DNA of 64,000 bases from NCBI GenBank assembly GCA_039915505.1, contig JBDSND010000145.1, positions 34,247 to 98,246 on the forward strand, in the 5' to 3' direction. The position numbers were made by a program, and so were the translations under genes. Below, piece by piece: positions 8,368 to 16,978 of the stretch; the first letter of the stretch is position 1; each line of letters begins with the position of its first letter. Source of the DNA: CAIWHR01 sp039915505. GTDB taxonomy: Bacteria; Pseudomonadota; Gammaproteobacteria; Burkholderiales; Casimicrobiaceae. The notes beneath the pieces were generated by a model. The model searched no databases, was not told the origin of the DNA, and saw only the letters and a list, made by a program, of their open reading frames with translations.

Positions 8368-8746
8368 CGGGACTGTTCGCGGCAGGCACGCGACCTGCGC
8401 GCCTGCCCGGAACCCGGGTTGCCGCCAGTCCACGCGCGCTCCACCGGGATGGGGCTCGGGGGGGCGCGCCGGCGCGGAGGCGCGCCGGCTCGGGGGCGCG
8501 CCAAATTGCCCCTGCAAAACTCGTCGATTATAGCGCGCCACACAATCCACGGGCAACGTAACCTGACACGTGACTTGCGCGCAGCGCACGCCGCCGGATC
8601 ACCGGATCGTATCGGCCGATGTTTGCGCGCTCGACGAGACACCGACGAGGGGCCGGATTCGCCCCGCCCGATCAGGGCGCGGCTCCGGGCGGAGCATGCT
8701 CCAACCCGCGGAGGCGGCAGGCGCGGGGTATAGCAGCGGATGAGCG
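8368..8746. other. Intergenic region between tctA and tpiA
   Basis: Together with 8317-8367 this makes 430 bp without a gene. It holds the tpiA promoter (8527-8556) and a very GC-rich stretch (8455-8505) with three ggcgcgcc-type palindromes that would fall in the tpiA leader. Nearer tctA there are short palindromes such as ggagcatgctcc (8692-8703). No reading frame here resembles a protein. Confidence 0.6.
8527..8556 (-). promoter_or_regulatory. Sigma70-like promoter for tpiA-secG-tRNA-nuo
   Basis: Minus strand: -35 TTGCCC (8551-8556), 18-bp spacer, -10 TATAAT (8527-8532, perfect). It would give a leader of about 200 nt before tpiA. It is the only strong match found upstream of this eleven-gene block. 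Confidence 0.7.
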
Positions 8747-10237
8747 TCAGATGCCGGCGAGGCGCCGCAGCCGCCGCAGGATCACCGGCAGGAACCAGGC
8801 GGCGAGGGTCATGACCCCCAGCGTGGCCGCGACCGGTCGCTCGAAGAAGGCCAGCAGATGGCCGTCCGACTTGATCATCGACGAAATGAAATTCTCCTCG
8901 AGCATGCCGCCCAGGACCACCCCGAGGATGGCGGGCGCGACTGGGAAGCCGTTCTGCTCGAGCATGAACGCGGCGATGCCGGCGACCAGCATCACGGTCA
9001 CGTCGAACGCGGTGTTATTGATGGCGAACGACCCCACTACGCAGAACAGCATGATGATCGGCATCAGCAGGGTTCGCGGGACCCGCAGCACCTGCTTCGC
9101 GACCTTGATGCACCACCACCCGAGCGGGATCATGATCAGGTTCGCGAGGATGAAGAGCAGGTAGACGGCGTAGATGTTCTGCGGGTTGGTGGTGAACAGC
9201 GTCGGCCCCGGATTCATGTTCTTCATGTACAGAACGCCGATGATGATCGCCGTGATCGAGTCTCCGGGAATCCCGAACACCAGGGCGGGGATCCACGCAC
9301 CGGCAAGCGCGCTGTTGTTCGCCGCACCGCTTTCGACGATGCCTTCGACGTGCCCGGTCCCGAACTTCTCCGGTTCCTTCGACATCTTCTTACTCACTGC
9401 ATAGGACATCCATGCCGCGATGTCGGCGCCAGCACCAGGCAGGGCGCCGACCAAGGTGCCGAGCACACTCCCGCGCAGGATCTGCGCAGGATATCGCTTG
9501 GCGAGGCGCCACATGCCCGCGAAGACGTTGCCGATCGGCTTGTCGACGATTTGCAGCGCCGGATTCATGTCCACTGCGTAGCGAAGGATCTCCGAGATCG
9601 CGAACATCCCGATCATCATGGGGATCAGGTTAACGCCGCCGAGCAACTCGGTACTGCCGAAGGTGAAACGGGGAAATGCCGCGGGATTGCCGAGGCCGAT
9701 CTGGGCGACGAAGAGCCCCAGGAGCAGGGTAACGAAACCCTTGAGCGGCCGATCGGACGTAATGAACACCGCGCACGTCAGGCCGAGCAGCACCAGCCAG
9801 AAGTACTCGAAGGAGCTGAACTTGAGGGCGAACTCGGCCAGCGCCGGCGCGGCCACCATCAACACTGCAGTACCGAACAACCCGCCGACGGCCGAGAACA
9901 CGAGGCCCGCCCCGAGTGCCGTTTCGGCCTGTCCCTTGCGGGTCATGGCGTAGGCCTCGTCGGTATACGCGGCCGACGCCGGTGTTCCGGGCATGCGCAT
10001 GAGGCAGCCCGGAATGTCGCCGGAGAAGATCGCCATCGCGGTCGCCGTCACGATCGCGGCAATCGCCGGAATGGGGGCCATGAAAAACGTCACCGGCACC
10101 AGCAGCGCGGTGGCCATCGTCGCGGTGAGGCCGGGAACCGCACCAACGAACAGGCCATAGATCGCGGCCAGCACGATGACGACCAGGTTGTACGGGTCGA
10201 ACACCATGGCGAACGCCAGCTCCCAGGCCGGATTCAT
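8747..10237 (-). CDS. tctA: Tripartite tricarboxylate transporter, large permease TctA
   Basis: Large inner-membrane subunit of a TTT-family secondary transporter that imports organic acids with a periplasmic binding protein. 496 aa with about 11-12 hydrophobic segments. Family hallmarks: GAVPGLTATMATALL near residue 33, GDIPGCLMRMPGTPASAAY near 73 and the second-half repeat GALPGAGADIAAW. Last gene of the tctC-tctB-tctA set. No two-component regulator (tctDE) is adjacent. The substrate cannot be read from sequence. Confidence 0.93.
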   Translation of the reverse strand: MNPAWELAFAMVFDPYNLVVIVLAAIYGLFVGAVPGLTATMATALLVPVTFFMAPIPAIAAIVTATAMAIFSGDIPGCLMRMPGTPASAAYTDEAYAMTRKGQAETALGAGLVFSAVGGLFGTAVLMVAAPALAEFALKFSSFEYFWLVLLGLTCAVFITSDRPLKGFVTLLLGLFVAQIGLGNPAAFPRFTFGSTELLGGVNLIPMMIGMFAISEILRYAVDMNPALQIVDKPIGNVFAGMWRLAKRYPAQILRGSVLGTLVGALPGAGADIAAWMSYAVSKKMSKEPEKFGTGHVEGIVESGAANNSALAGAWIPALVFGIPGDSITAIIIGVLYMKNMNPGPTLFTTNPQNIYAVYLLFILANLIMIPLGWWCIKVAKQVLRVPRTLLMPIIMLFCVVGSFAINNTAFDVTVMLVAGIAAFMLEQNGFPVAPAILGVVLGGMLEENFISSMIKSDGHLLAFFERPVAATLGVMTLAAWFLPVILRRLRRLAGI

Positions 10238-10280
10238 GCGCGGGGACTCTGGGCAGAGGCGGTACGGGGCGGGGCTCGGC

Positions 10281-10766
10281 TCACCACGCGAAGCGTTCCA
10301 GGATGCCCCAGGGGAGTGGCACTTTCAGGAGCTTGTAGAACGCGTAATGGATGAGCAGGGTGACGATGATCGCGTAGGGCAGGATCCTCGCACGCGACAC
10401 GCCGAACACCAGGAAGAGCGCCGACAAGTAGAGGATGCCGGTGGGAATGAAGCCCAGCGGCCCGGCGAGCAGGATGTAGAAGACGTTGACGCCGATCGCC
10501 ACCGCAAGGGCAAGGACGTGCGGGCCCGACCGCGTCCAGGGATCGAGGCTGGCCCACGTGTGGGCGCCGCCTTGGCGACGTCGCTCACGCAGGCCGCTCG
10601 CGATCAATAGCAGTGCGCAGATGCCGAGACCGCTGGCCACGATCCCGGGAAAGACCGCCGGACCGAATCGTTGCCCGGGCATCGGCGGGAACGCCTGTAT
10701 ATGCCAGAGGATTGCCACCGATAGCAGCAGCAGCACGGCGCCCCAGACGGTATCGCTGAGCTTCAC
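10281..10766 (-). CDS. tctB: Tripartite tricarboxylate transporter, small permease TctB
   Basis: Small membrane subunit with four transmembrane helices. About 161 aa. Recognised by LSDTVWGAVLLLLSVAIL, then FPPMPGQRFGPAVFPGIVA, then two C-terminal hydrophobic segments. No ATG fits the conserved N-terminus, so the GTG at 10766 (VKLSDTV) is chosen; no strong ribosome binding site is visible. 43 bp upstream of tctA, 89 bp downstream of tctC. Confidence 0.88.
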   Translation of the reverse strand: MKLSDTVWGAVLLLLSVAILWHIQAFPPMPGQRFGPAVFPGIVASGLGICALLLIASGLRERRRQGGAHTWASLDPWTRSGPHVLALAVAIGVNVFYILLAGPLGFIPTGILYLSALFLVFGVSRARILPYAIIVTLLIHYAFYKLLKVPLPWGILERFAW

Positions 10767-10855
10767 GGGGAGGTCCAGCGTCGGTGGCCACGCGTTCGCG
10801 GCGCGTGGCCACGGCGCCTGCGCGCTACCGGCCACGCCCCTGGACTGCGAAGGAT

Positions 10856-11818
10856 TTACTTGACGATGCCCACAGCCTTCATCGTGGCGCCGAGGTCGGT
10901 GTCGGATTTGGCCATCATCTTGGCGAAGTCGTCCGGTCCGGCGTAGATAACGCCGAAGCCGCGCTGGTTCATGAAGTCGTTGTATTCCTTGCTGGCGGCG
11001 ATCTTGCGAATCGCGCCGGCGAGCTTGTCGCGCGCCTCGGCAGGGATGCCCTTCGGTGCGGCGACACCGCGCCAGGCGGCCATCTGCCAGCCGCTGCCCG
11101 TCGCGCTCTTGAGGGTCGGCACGTTGGGATAGAGCGATGACGAGTTGTCGGCCATGATGGCAAGGCTCTTGACCTTGCCCGCGTCGATAAGCGAGCGCGC
11201 CTCGGGCAGCGAGACCGGGGCGATCTCGACGCCACCGGCGACGAGGTCCTGCAGTCCCGGCGCCGCCCCGTTGGACGGTACCCACGGCACCGAAGCGGGC
11301 TCGATCTTCATGTCCTGCAGCATGCCGGCGAGTGCAAGGTGCCAGATGCCGCCCTGCCCCGTCCCCGAGGCCTTGTACTTGCCGGGATTGGCCTTGATCG
11401 CGGCCAGGAGGTCGCTAACGCTCTTGTATGGCGCATCGGCGCGGACCTGGATGCCAGCCGGGTCGGCGTTGACGAGGCCGATCGGCGTGAACGACGTGCC
11501 GGCGATGTCCGTGAGGTTCTGCCAATGGAGCATGCCGATCTCGACCGTGATGAGGCCGATGGTATAGCCATCGGGCGCCGCGGTCGCAATCGCCTGGTGT
11601 CCGACCACGCCGCTGCCGCCAGTGCGGTTGACCACGTTCACGGGCTGGCCGAGTTCCTTCTCGAGCAAGGAGCCAATGATGCGGGCGGTGGCATCGGTAC
11701 CGCCACCGGCCGCCCAGGGAACGATCAAGGTGATCGGCCGCTCCGGATACGCCGCGGCTGCGACGGACGCGACGAGCAGCAGGGCGAAGCCGAGCGCGAG
11801 GCGCTGAATCAATTTCAT
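10856..11818 (-). CDS. tctC: Tripartite tricarboxylate transporter binding protein TctC (Bug family)
   Basis: Periplasmic solute-binding subunit. 320 aa. Sec signal peptide: MKLIQRLALGFALLLVASVA with cleavage near AAAA/YPERP. The mature start YPERPITLIVPWAAGGGTD is the Bug-family signature, and VVNRTGGSGVVG follows. The ATG at 11818 is chosen over a frame extension of 12 codons because it places the signal peptide at the N-terminus. The ligand is unknown. Confidence 0.94.
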   Translation of the reverse strand: MKLIQRLALGFALLLVASVAAAAYPERPITLIVPWAAGGGTDATARIIGSLLEKELGQPVNVVNRTGGSGVVGHQAIATAAPDGYTIGLITVEIGMLHWQNLTDIAGTSFTPIGLVNADPAGIQVRADAPYKSVSDLLAAIKANPGKYKASGTGQGGIWHLALAGMLQDMKIEPASVPWVPSNGAAPGLQDLVAGGVEIAPVSLPEARSLIDAGKVKSLAIMADNSSSLYPNVPTLKSATGSGWQMAAWRGVAAPKGIPAEARDKLAGAIRKIAASKEYNDFMNQRGFGVIYAGPDDFAKMMAKSDTDLGATMKAVGIVK

Positions 11819-11924
11819 GTGAATCCTCCGATGGCGCTGCTGCTTGTCGAACAACGCCGGGCGTGCAGCGACAACCCGGCGGCAACGGTTTGGTGGCGCA
11901 GTTTGCCGCCCCGCTTCCGACCGG

Positions 11925-12974
11925 TCAAGCGGCCTGTCCGCTTCCCAACGTGGCGACCGGGGACTGGAGGTGGCACGCCACCGCGTGGTTTACTCCGATG
12001 TTGACGAGCACCGGCACGTGCTCACCGCATACCGGCAGCGCGTGCGGGCATTGGCCGCGGAACGCGCAACCGCTGGGTCCATCCGCTCGCGGAAATGTTG
12101 CCCGATCTGCGCGGGCGCGGCCCGCTCCCGCGGTCGTCCCGACCGCCCCGCCCATTGCGGCCATCAGCGCGCGGGTATAGGGATGCGCGGGATCTCCGAC
12201 GAGTTGCCCCGGCCGCCCCCATTCCACGATGCGGCCACGATGCATCACCGCCATACGATCGCTCACGTGCGCCACCACCTTCGGATCCTGGCCGATGAAC
12301 ACGTAGGTGAGATCGAGCGCCGTGCGCACGTCGAGGAACACGTTGATGAGCTGCGCGCGCGCCGCGACGTCCAGATGGGCAAGCGGGTCGTCGTAGACCA
12401 CGAGCTCGGGACGGACCGCCAGCGCCCGCGCCAACGCGATCCGCACGCGCTCACCCGCGGAAAACTCGTGAGGGAAGCGGCGCATCACCATGGGATCGAT
12501 GCCGACGCGGTTCAGCTGCAGCGCGACGTACTCGACTTGCTGCTTGGGGCTGATCATGCGCTGCACGCGCGGCGCCTCACCGACGATGTCGACGACGCGG
12601 CGATGACCATTGAGCGCCGCTGCCAGCGGGTGGGCGTCCTGGAACAGCATCTGCATCCGCCGCCGTACGTCGAGCGGCGCGCTGTGCCCTGCCGGCAGGA
12701 CGCGCCCGCGCCAGAGGCGCTCGCCGGACGATAGTGGCAGAAGGCCGACGGCGAGGCGCGCGAGGGTCGACTTTCCTGCCCCCGCGGCACCCAGGATACC
12801 CACGATGCGACCCGCAGCCACGCTGAGGTCCAGTTCATGCACCGCAGCCACGATCCGCCCTTCGGCGATGCCGCGCGGCGGCGCATAGCTCGCGCGGCGC
12901 AACGCGAGGAGCGGCGCCTCGTGGGTCGCGCTTCCGGGGGGTGCGAGCCTATTCCCGGGGACGAGATCGTTCAT
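11925..12974 (-). CDS. Peptide/nickel-type ABC ATP-binding protein (DppF/OppF-like), degenerate motifs
   Basis: 349 aa. Walker A is good (GAAGAGKST, 62-70) and the Q-loop Gln112 is kept. The rest is altered: the signature is FSAGER (171-176) instead of LSGGQ, Walker B reads YDDP with Asp196 in place of the catalytic Glu, and the H-loop has Gln229 instead of His (GQDPKVV). The Opp/Dpp C-terminal cysteines (CAFRGQCPHALPVC) remain. ATP hydrolysis is therefore doubtful, although the frame is open. The start overlaps the neighbouring ATPase stop by 4 bp (ATGA). Confidence 0.85.
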   Translation of the reverse strand: MNDLVPGNRLAPPGSATHEAPLLALRRASYAPPRGIAEGRIVAAVHELDLSVAAGRIVGILGAAGAGKSTLARLAVGLLPLSSGERLWRGRVLPAGHSAPLDVRRRMQMLFQDAHPLAAALNGHRRVVDIVGEAPRVQRMISPKQQVEYVALQLNRVGIDPMVMRRFPHEFSAGERVRIALARALAVRPELVVYDDPLAHLDVAARAQLINVFLDVRTALDLTYVFIGQDPKVVAHVSDRMAVMHRGRIVEWGRPGQLVGDPAHPYTRALMAAMGGAVGTTAGAGRARADRATFPRADGPSGCAFRGQCPHALPVCGEHVPVLVNIGVNHAVACHLQSPVATLGSGQAA

Positions 12975-14059
12975 GCCGTGAACCGTGGCCGGACCAGCGG
13001 ATGATGACAGCGCACGGCGCGACCCCCGCCCTCATCCCCAGCGCCGAGAACCGAGAGCGCCGGGGAAGCGACGCAGGCGCGCATGGCGTGACCGCAGCGC
13101 TCGCGAAAGGCACAGCCCGATGGCATTGCCTCAGCCATCGGCGGCTTCCCCGTGGTGGGCTTCAAACGTCCGGCGCGAAGACCGAAGTCGGGCAGTGCGT
13201 CGACGATGCCCCGTGTGTAGGGATGCGCCGGCTCACACAGGATGGCGTCGATCGGACCTTCCTCGACAATCCGTCCGGCGTAGAGCACCAGGAGTCGCGC
13301 CGCGACGTCCTTTAAGAGGGCGGGATCCTCCGACAGCCAGAGCATCGCCGCACCGACCTCGCGCGCCGCTGTCGCGATATCGTGGAGCAGTGCCGCACGG
13401 GCCACGGGCTCGAGCGCGCGCGCCGGGTCGTCCGCCATCACCAGCGCGGGTCCGTGCAGGAACGCCAATGCGACGCCGACGCGCTGCGCGACCGGCATTG
13501 GCAGCGACATTGGGAAGGCATGCAACACCTCGTCCGGGAACGCGATTCCTCCCCGCAGCAGCGCCGCGCGAATGTGCTCGCGCGCGGCCAGTCGCGGCGT
13601 AGTTACATGGACCTGGAGTGCTTCGTCGAGTTGGATCTCGATCGTGCACGCGGGATCGAGCGCGCGCCGCGAATCGCTCGGGATCATGGCAATCCGCCTG
13701 CCGCGATCCCTCACGCGCTCCGCCGCGGACATGGCGCCCCTATCCCGGCCGGCGAAAGCGATCCGCCCCGCGACGATCCGTCCAGGAACTTGCACGAGAT
13801 CCATCAATGCGTCGACCAGGGTCGTCTTGCCGGCGCCCAATTCGCCGATCACGCCGATGCTCTCGCGACGGCGCACCAGCAGAGCGATATCCTCCAACGC
13901 CTTGGCCGGCCCGGCCGCGGTGGGAAAGTGCACGCACAAGCCTTCCACTTCGAGGAGGGGGAGGCCCGGCGAAAGCGCGTCTGTCCCGATGTCCACCGAA
14001 TGTGGCCAATCGGCGCCAGGCTGCGGCGCGTGTGCAGCAGACAATGCGTCGGGGTTCAC
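12971..14059 (-). CDS. Peptide/nickel-type ABC ATP-binding protein (DppD/OppD-like), degenerate motifs
   Basis: 362 aa from a GTG start at 14059 that overlaps the upstream permease stop (GTGA). Walker A GELGAGKTT (72-80) is intact. The Q-loop Gln is Ser128 (MIPSDS), the signature is replaced by LPMPVAQR (186-193), Walker B ends ADDP with Asp211 for Glu, and the H-loop His is Glu244 (WLSEDP). The C-terminal CAFRERCGHAMRAC cluster is typical of the family. Every catalytic motif except Walker A is off consensus, in parallel with the partner gene. Either the transporter is losing function or these subunits act without normal hydrolysis. Confidence 0.85.
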   Translation of the reverse strand: MNPDALSAAHAPQPGADWPHSVDIGTDALSPGLPLLEVEGLCVHFPTAAGPAKALEDIALLVRRRESIGVIGELGAGKTTLVDALMDLVQVPGRIVAGRIAFAGRDRGAMSAAERVRDRGRRIAMIPSDSRRALDPACTIEIQLDEALQVHVTTPRLAAREHIRAALLRGGIAFPDEVLHAFPMSLPMPVAQRVGVALAFLHGPALVMADDPARALEPVARAALLHDIATAAREVGAAMLWLSEDPALLKDVAARLLVLYAGRIVEEGPIDAILCEPAHPYTRGIVDALPDFGLRAGRLKPTTGKPPMAEAMPSGCAFRERCGHAMRACVASPALSVLGAGDEGGGRAVRCHHPLVRPRFTA

Positions 14060-14856
14060 GGCGCAACCTTCCAGGCATGGCGACCTGCCAACGTATCACC
14101 AACGACGTGGAGCGCGAGCAGGAGGACCGCGAGCGTCGCGCCGGGTGCGATCAGCGGCCACGGCACCCCCATGCCGGAAGCCGTGCCGGCACGCATGGCC
14201 GTTGCGACCAGACGACCGAGGGAGGGCTCGTCCGTTTCGAGACCCAATCCGAGGAACGACAAGGTCGCTTCGAGCACGATCGCTGCGGCAACCCCGCGCG
14301 GCAGGATTGCGCGGAGCGAGCGCATGCAGTTAGGAAGCAGATGCGCGAACAGGATCCGGGCGGGCGCCAGCCCGAGGCCGCGCGCCGCCTCGAGGTAGGG
14401 TCGCATCCGCTCCTCGCGCGCAGCGTTGTGCAAGCCGCGGGCGTAATCTGCCCACTGCGTAAGTACGAGCACGAGGATCGTGCTCTGGGTCCCAGGGCCA
14501 CGCCAGGCAATGATCAGGAAGGCGAGGAAAATCGCCGGCAGGCCACCCTGCAGATCCATGAGCCCCATCGTCAGGATGCGTAGCGGGTGGCGAGCGTAAG
14601 CGGATGCAAGCCCAATCGCTCCACCGAGCGTGAGCGCGATCACCGCCGACAGCACGCCCAATCCGACGCTGGTTCGCACGCCGCGCAGCACTGCACCCGC
14701 CAGCGTCTTGCCGTCGACGAGCGGCGCAGCGAGTGCCGCGGCGATGGCAACCAACAGTAATGCAAGGGCGGCGGCCGTCTCCGGTCGCAGCCAGAGCCTG
14801 CCCACCACCACATGCAGTGGCGGCCCCGGATCGGTCGATGCGGACACCGCACTCAC
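14056..14856 (-). CDS. Peptide/nickel-type ABC permease (DppC-like)
   Basis: About 266 aa, with five to six membrane segments. The EAA loop is YLEAARGLGLAPARILFAHLLPN. The C-terminal family region ATLSFLGLGLETDEPSLGRLV is clear. The N-terminus is short: DppC usually has a longer first-helix region. I choose GTG at 14856, 6 nt after GGAG. The longer frame would begin in repeat copy C, which fills the space between this gene and the DppB-like permease. Confidence 0.85.
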   Translation of the reverse strand: MSAVSASTDPGPPLHVVVGRLWLRPETAAALALLLVAIAAALAAPLVDGKTLAGAVLRGVRTSVGLGVLSAVIALTLGGAIGLASAYARHPLRILTMGLMDLQGGLPAIFLAFLIIAWRGPGTQSTILVLVLTQWADYARGLHNAAREERMRPYLEAARGLGLAPARILFAHLLPNCMRSLRAILPRGVAAAIVLEATLSFLGLGLETDEPSLGRLVATAMRAGTASGMGVPWPLIAPGATLAVLLLALHVVGDTLAGRHAWKVAP

Positions 14857-14872
14857 CAAGGGCTCCAGGTCG

Positions 14873-14959
14873 CCTCCCCCAGGCTTGCCCACTGCGTGGG
14901 TTGCGCCAACCCCCTCCCGAGGAGGGGGCGAGCGCCTTGGGGCGGCCCGGCGGCGCTCA
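14873..14959 (-). repeat. Interspersed three-hairpin repeat, copy C
   Basis: Full-length copy between two permease genes. On the minus strand it starts exactly at the upstream stop (TGAGCGCCG) and ends GGGGGAGG. All three palindromes are intact: GAGCGCC/GGCGCTC, CCCCCTCC/GGAGGGGG and GCCCAC-type CCCAC-GCA-GTGGG. Its terminal GGAGG is 16 nt from the GTG start chosen for the downstream gene, which has a closer GGAG of its own. Confidence 0.9.
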
Positions 14960-15907
14960 CGGGGGTGCGCGTCGCGCGGACACCGCGATCGCGACGAGAT
15001 CGAATCCGAGGCGCAATGCGATCAGGCTCATCGCCAAGAGCAGCAAGCACGCGAGGACCACCGGCCGATCGCTCGCGACCAGGGCTTCGATCAGCAGCAG
15101 GCCGATGCCCGGCCTACCGAAAACGCTTTCGACGACGGTCGACAGCACCAGGAGGTTCGCGACGTCGGTGGCAATCCTGGCCCCGGGCGCAGCGGCCAGC
15201 ACGTTGGGCAGCGCGTGCCGTAACGCCAGTCGCGACCAAGGAACGCCGCGGGCACGGGCCATCCGCACATAGCCCTGATTCGCGTCGACCCGGGTCGATT
15301 CACCTACCCGCCGTGTCACCGCGACCACACCGACGAATGCAAGGCAGAGGGTCGGAAGAGTCTCCGCCGACGCGCCCGCTGGCAAGCCCGTCGCCACGGT
15401 CAAGGCCAACGCGGCCACCCAGAAGAGCGGGATCGACGCACCGATCCGCGTAACGGCATCGACGAGACGTCCGCCCGGATGTCCCGTTGCAAGACCCGCG
15501 CCCAGTCCCAACGGCACCCCCGCCAAGACCGCGAATGCCGCCGCGGGCCAGACCAGCCCGGCCGTCGCACGCAGCGCGATGAGGGCGGGCCCGAGCGCCG
15601 GTGCGGCGCTCGAAAACGTGTCGCCACGCAGCGCATGGGCAACTGCGCCGAGGAAATGCCAGAACTGCCCGGGTGGCGCCGCGTCGAGTCCAAGCGCCGC
15701 GATCACGCGCCATCGTTCGCTTGTTGGCAGATCGGGACCTACCACGAGGTCTGCGGGATGTCCGCCGAGGAAAAGCCAGCCGAACGTCGCCACGAGTACG
15801 ACCAGCAAAGCCACGCTGGCCCTCACCAGCCGGCGCAGCACGCGAACGGGGACGGGGACGGGGCGTGCAGGCACCGGATCGCCGATCACCCGCTCGGCAA
15901 GGCCCAT
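14957..15907 (-). CDS. Peptide/nickel-type ABC permease (DppB-like)
   Basis: 316 aa from the ATG at 15907 (MGLAERVIGD); an upstream frame extension overlaps the binding-protein relic and is Cys/Pro-rich noise. There is an N-terminal transmembrane segment at about 28-48, and the family EAA loop is YVRMARARGVPWSRLALRHA. The C-terminal region FGRPGIGLLLIEALVASDRP is diagnostic (usually FSWPGIG). The loop between the first helix and the permease core is shortened. The stop codon abuts repeat copy C. Confidence 0.87.
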   Translation of the reverse strand: MGLAERVIGDPVPARPVPVPVRVLRRLVRASVALLVVLVATFGWLFLGGHPADLVVGPDLPTSERWRVIAALGLDAAPPGQFWHFLGAVAHALRGDTFSSAAPALGPALIALRATAGLVWPAAAFAVLAGVPLGLGAGLATGHPGGRLVDAVTRIGASIPLFWVAALALTVATGLPAGASAETLPTLCLAFVGVVAVTRRVGESTRVDANQGYVRMARARGVPWSRLALRHALPNVLAAAPGARIATDVANLLVLSTVVESVFGRPGIGLLLIEALVASDRPVVLACLLLLAMSLIALRLGFDLVAIAVSARRAPP

Positions 15908-15938
15908 GTGCACCCGCCCGCCCGACGGTCCCGGCGCG

Positions 15939-16094
15939 TCAGACCACGAGCACGCGCACGTGCAGGTCTGGAAGACCGTCGATGTGCGTTTCCATGACGT
16001 CGGCGGCGGCGGCCGACACGAGGTCGCCACCCGCGCCGCCTGCGAGAAGGGCCGTGGCGCCTTGCAGGACATGCCGTCGTTCCCTGGATTTCAT
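15939..16094 (-). pseudogene. Relic of an ABC substrate-binding protein (signal peptide only)
   Basis: 51 codons starting at 16094 behind a strong AAGGAG, 7 nt upstream. The N-terminus MKSRERRHVLQGATALLAGG looks like a twin-arginine export signal (RRHVLQG plus a hydrophobic stretch), as in many Dpp-type binding proteins. After about 30 residues the sequence becomes short and unrecognisable, then stops (LPDLHVRVLVV). Its position ahead of dppB-like, dppC-like and two ATPases is exactly where the binding protein gene should be. The start overlaps the upstream stop by 4 bp. I infer a large internal deletion; a genuine tiny exported protein is the alternative. Confidence 0.6.
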
Positions 16095-16888
16095 CCGCTG
16101 CTCCTTGGTGTCGCGTTTGTATCGGCGCCGCTTCGGGCGGCCCGCTTGTTGTTCGCACTGTCGTTGCAATCCGGTTGATGCTCCGCGATCAGCCGCTCCA
16201 GCGCGTCGAGCTCCCGATCGCGCTCGCGCATGACCTCGTCCTCGATCCGCCGCGCGGCCGCCTCCGGGAGCGCACGACCGGCCTCGTCCCAAGCCTGCAC
16301 CGCGAGCGGGGTGCCACGCTCATACTCCGCCAGGATGCGCAGCTTGCCATTGCGATACCAACTGCGCAGGGTTCCGTGGACCTTGCCGCGCTGCACCGGG
16401 GCTTCGAGATTGCGTCCGATCTCGCGTGCAGGCCGGGTACCGATGTGCCAGGTCGCGATCGTGCCGTTGCGCACGTCCTCGTCATAGGGGATCGCAGCAA
16501 CCCGACCACCGCTTCCGTTCCAGAAGATAAACGTACCGGTGCGCTTGCCGGCGTGAAAAGCGCCCAGCACCCGCAGCAGGCCGTCGGCGGCGCGCAACTC
16601 GTAGATGCCGTTCGGCCGTCCATCGCGGCAGGCGCCGTCCGCAACCAATCTCCCCGCCGCAGGCAATCTCGCTTGCGCCGCAGGCAATCTCGCTTGCGCA
16701 GCCAATCTCGCCTCCGCAGCTAACCTCCCCTTCGCGACCAATATCCCCTCCGCGGCCAACGCGGTATCGTCGGCCTGCGCCAGCGGCGCGAGGACCACAA
16801 GGCAGCAAAGGCCGAAGCGAAATCCTGAGGTGCGCACGACGTGCGCACGGCGCCGGATCAGGACCGCGATCCCAGCGGTCAGCAACAT
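16091..16888 (-). CDS. Exported MORN-2/YwqK-like repeat protein
   Basis: 265 aa from the ATG at 16888; a GTG nearer the hydrophobic segment (FGLCCLVVLAPLAQA) or an ATG at 16960 are other options. After the signal come tandem Ala/Leu-rich units (LAAEARLAAQARLPAAQARL). Then there are three MORN-2-type segments of the form GxxxGxxxxW: RPNGIYELR, KRTGTFIFWNGSG and VHGTLRSWYRNGKL. It ends in a charged helix (RRIEDEVMRERDRELDALE). The family is often annotated YwqK antitoxin-like; no toxin partner is seen. Its stop overlaps the start of the binding-protein relic (ATGA). Confidence 0.65.
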   Translation of the reverse strand: MLLTAGIAVLIRRRAHVVRTSGFRFGLCCLVVLAPLAQADDTALAAEGILVAKGRLAAEARLAAQARLPAAQARLPAAGRLVADGACRDGRPNGIYELRAADGLLRVLGAFHAGKRTGTFIFWNGSGGRVAAIPYDEDVRNGTIATWHIGTRPAREIGRNLEAPVQRGKVHGTLRSWYRNGKLRILAEYERGTPLAVQAWDEAGRALPEAAARRIEDEVMRERDRELDALERLIAEHQPDCNDSANNKRAARSGADTNATPRSSG

Positions 16889-16978
16889 CGTCGGCGGACG
16901 ATCGCGTTCAATGGCGCGGGTCACCATGCTTGACGGCGCGTGCGAATCGCCGGCGACCATCTCGGCATCGCGATCTCG

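Noticed and set aside
8858..10354. 498-codon plus-strand frame
   Set aside because: Exact antisense of tctA, with Arg/His/Gln-rich nonsense.
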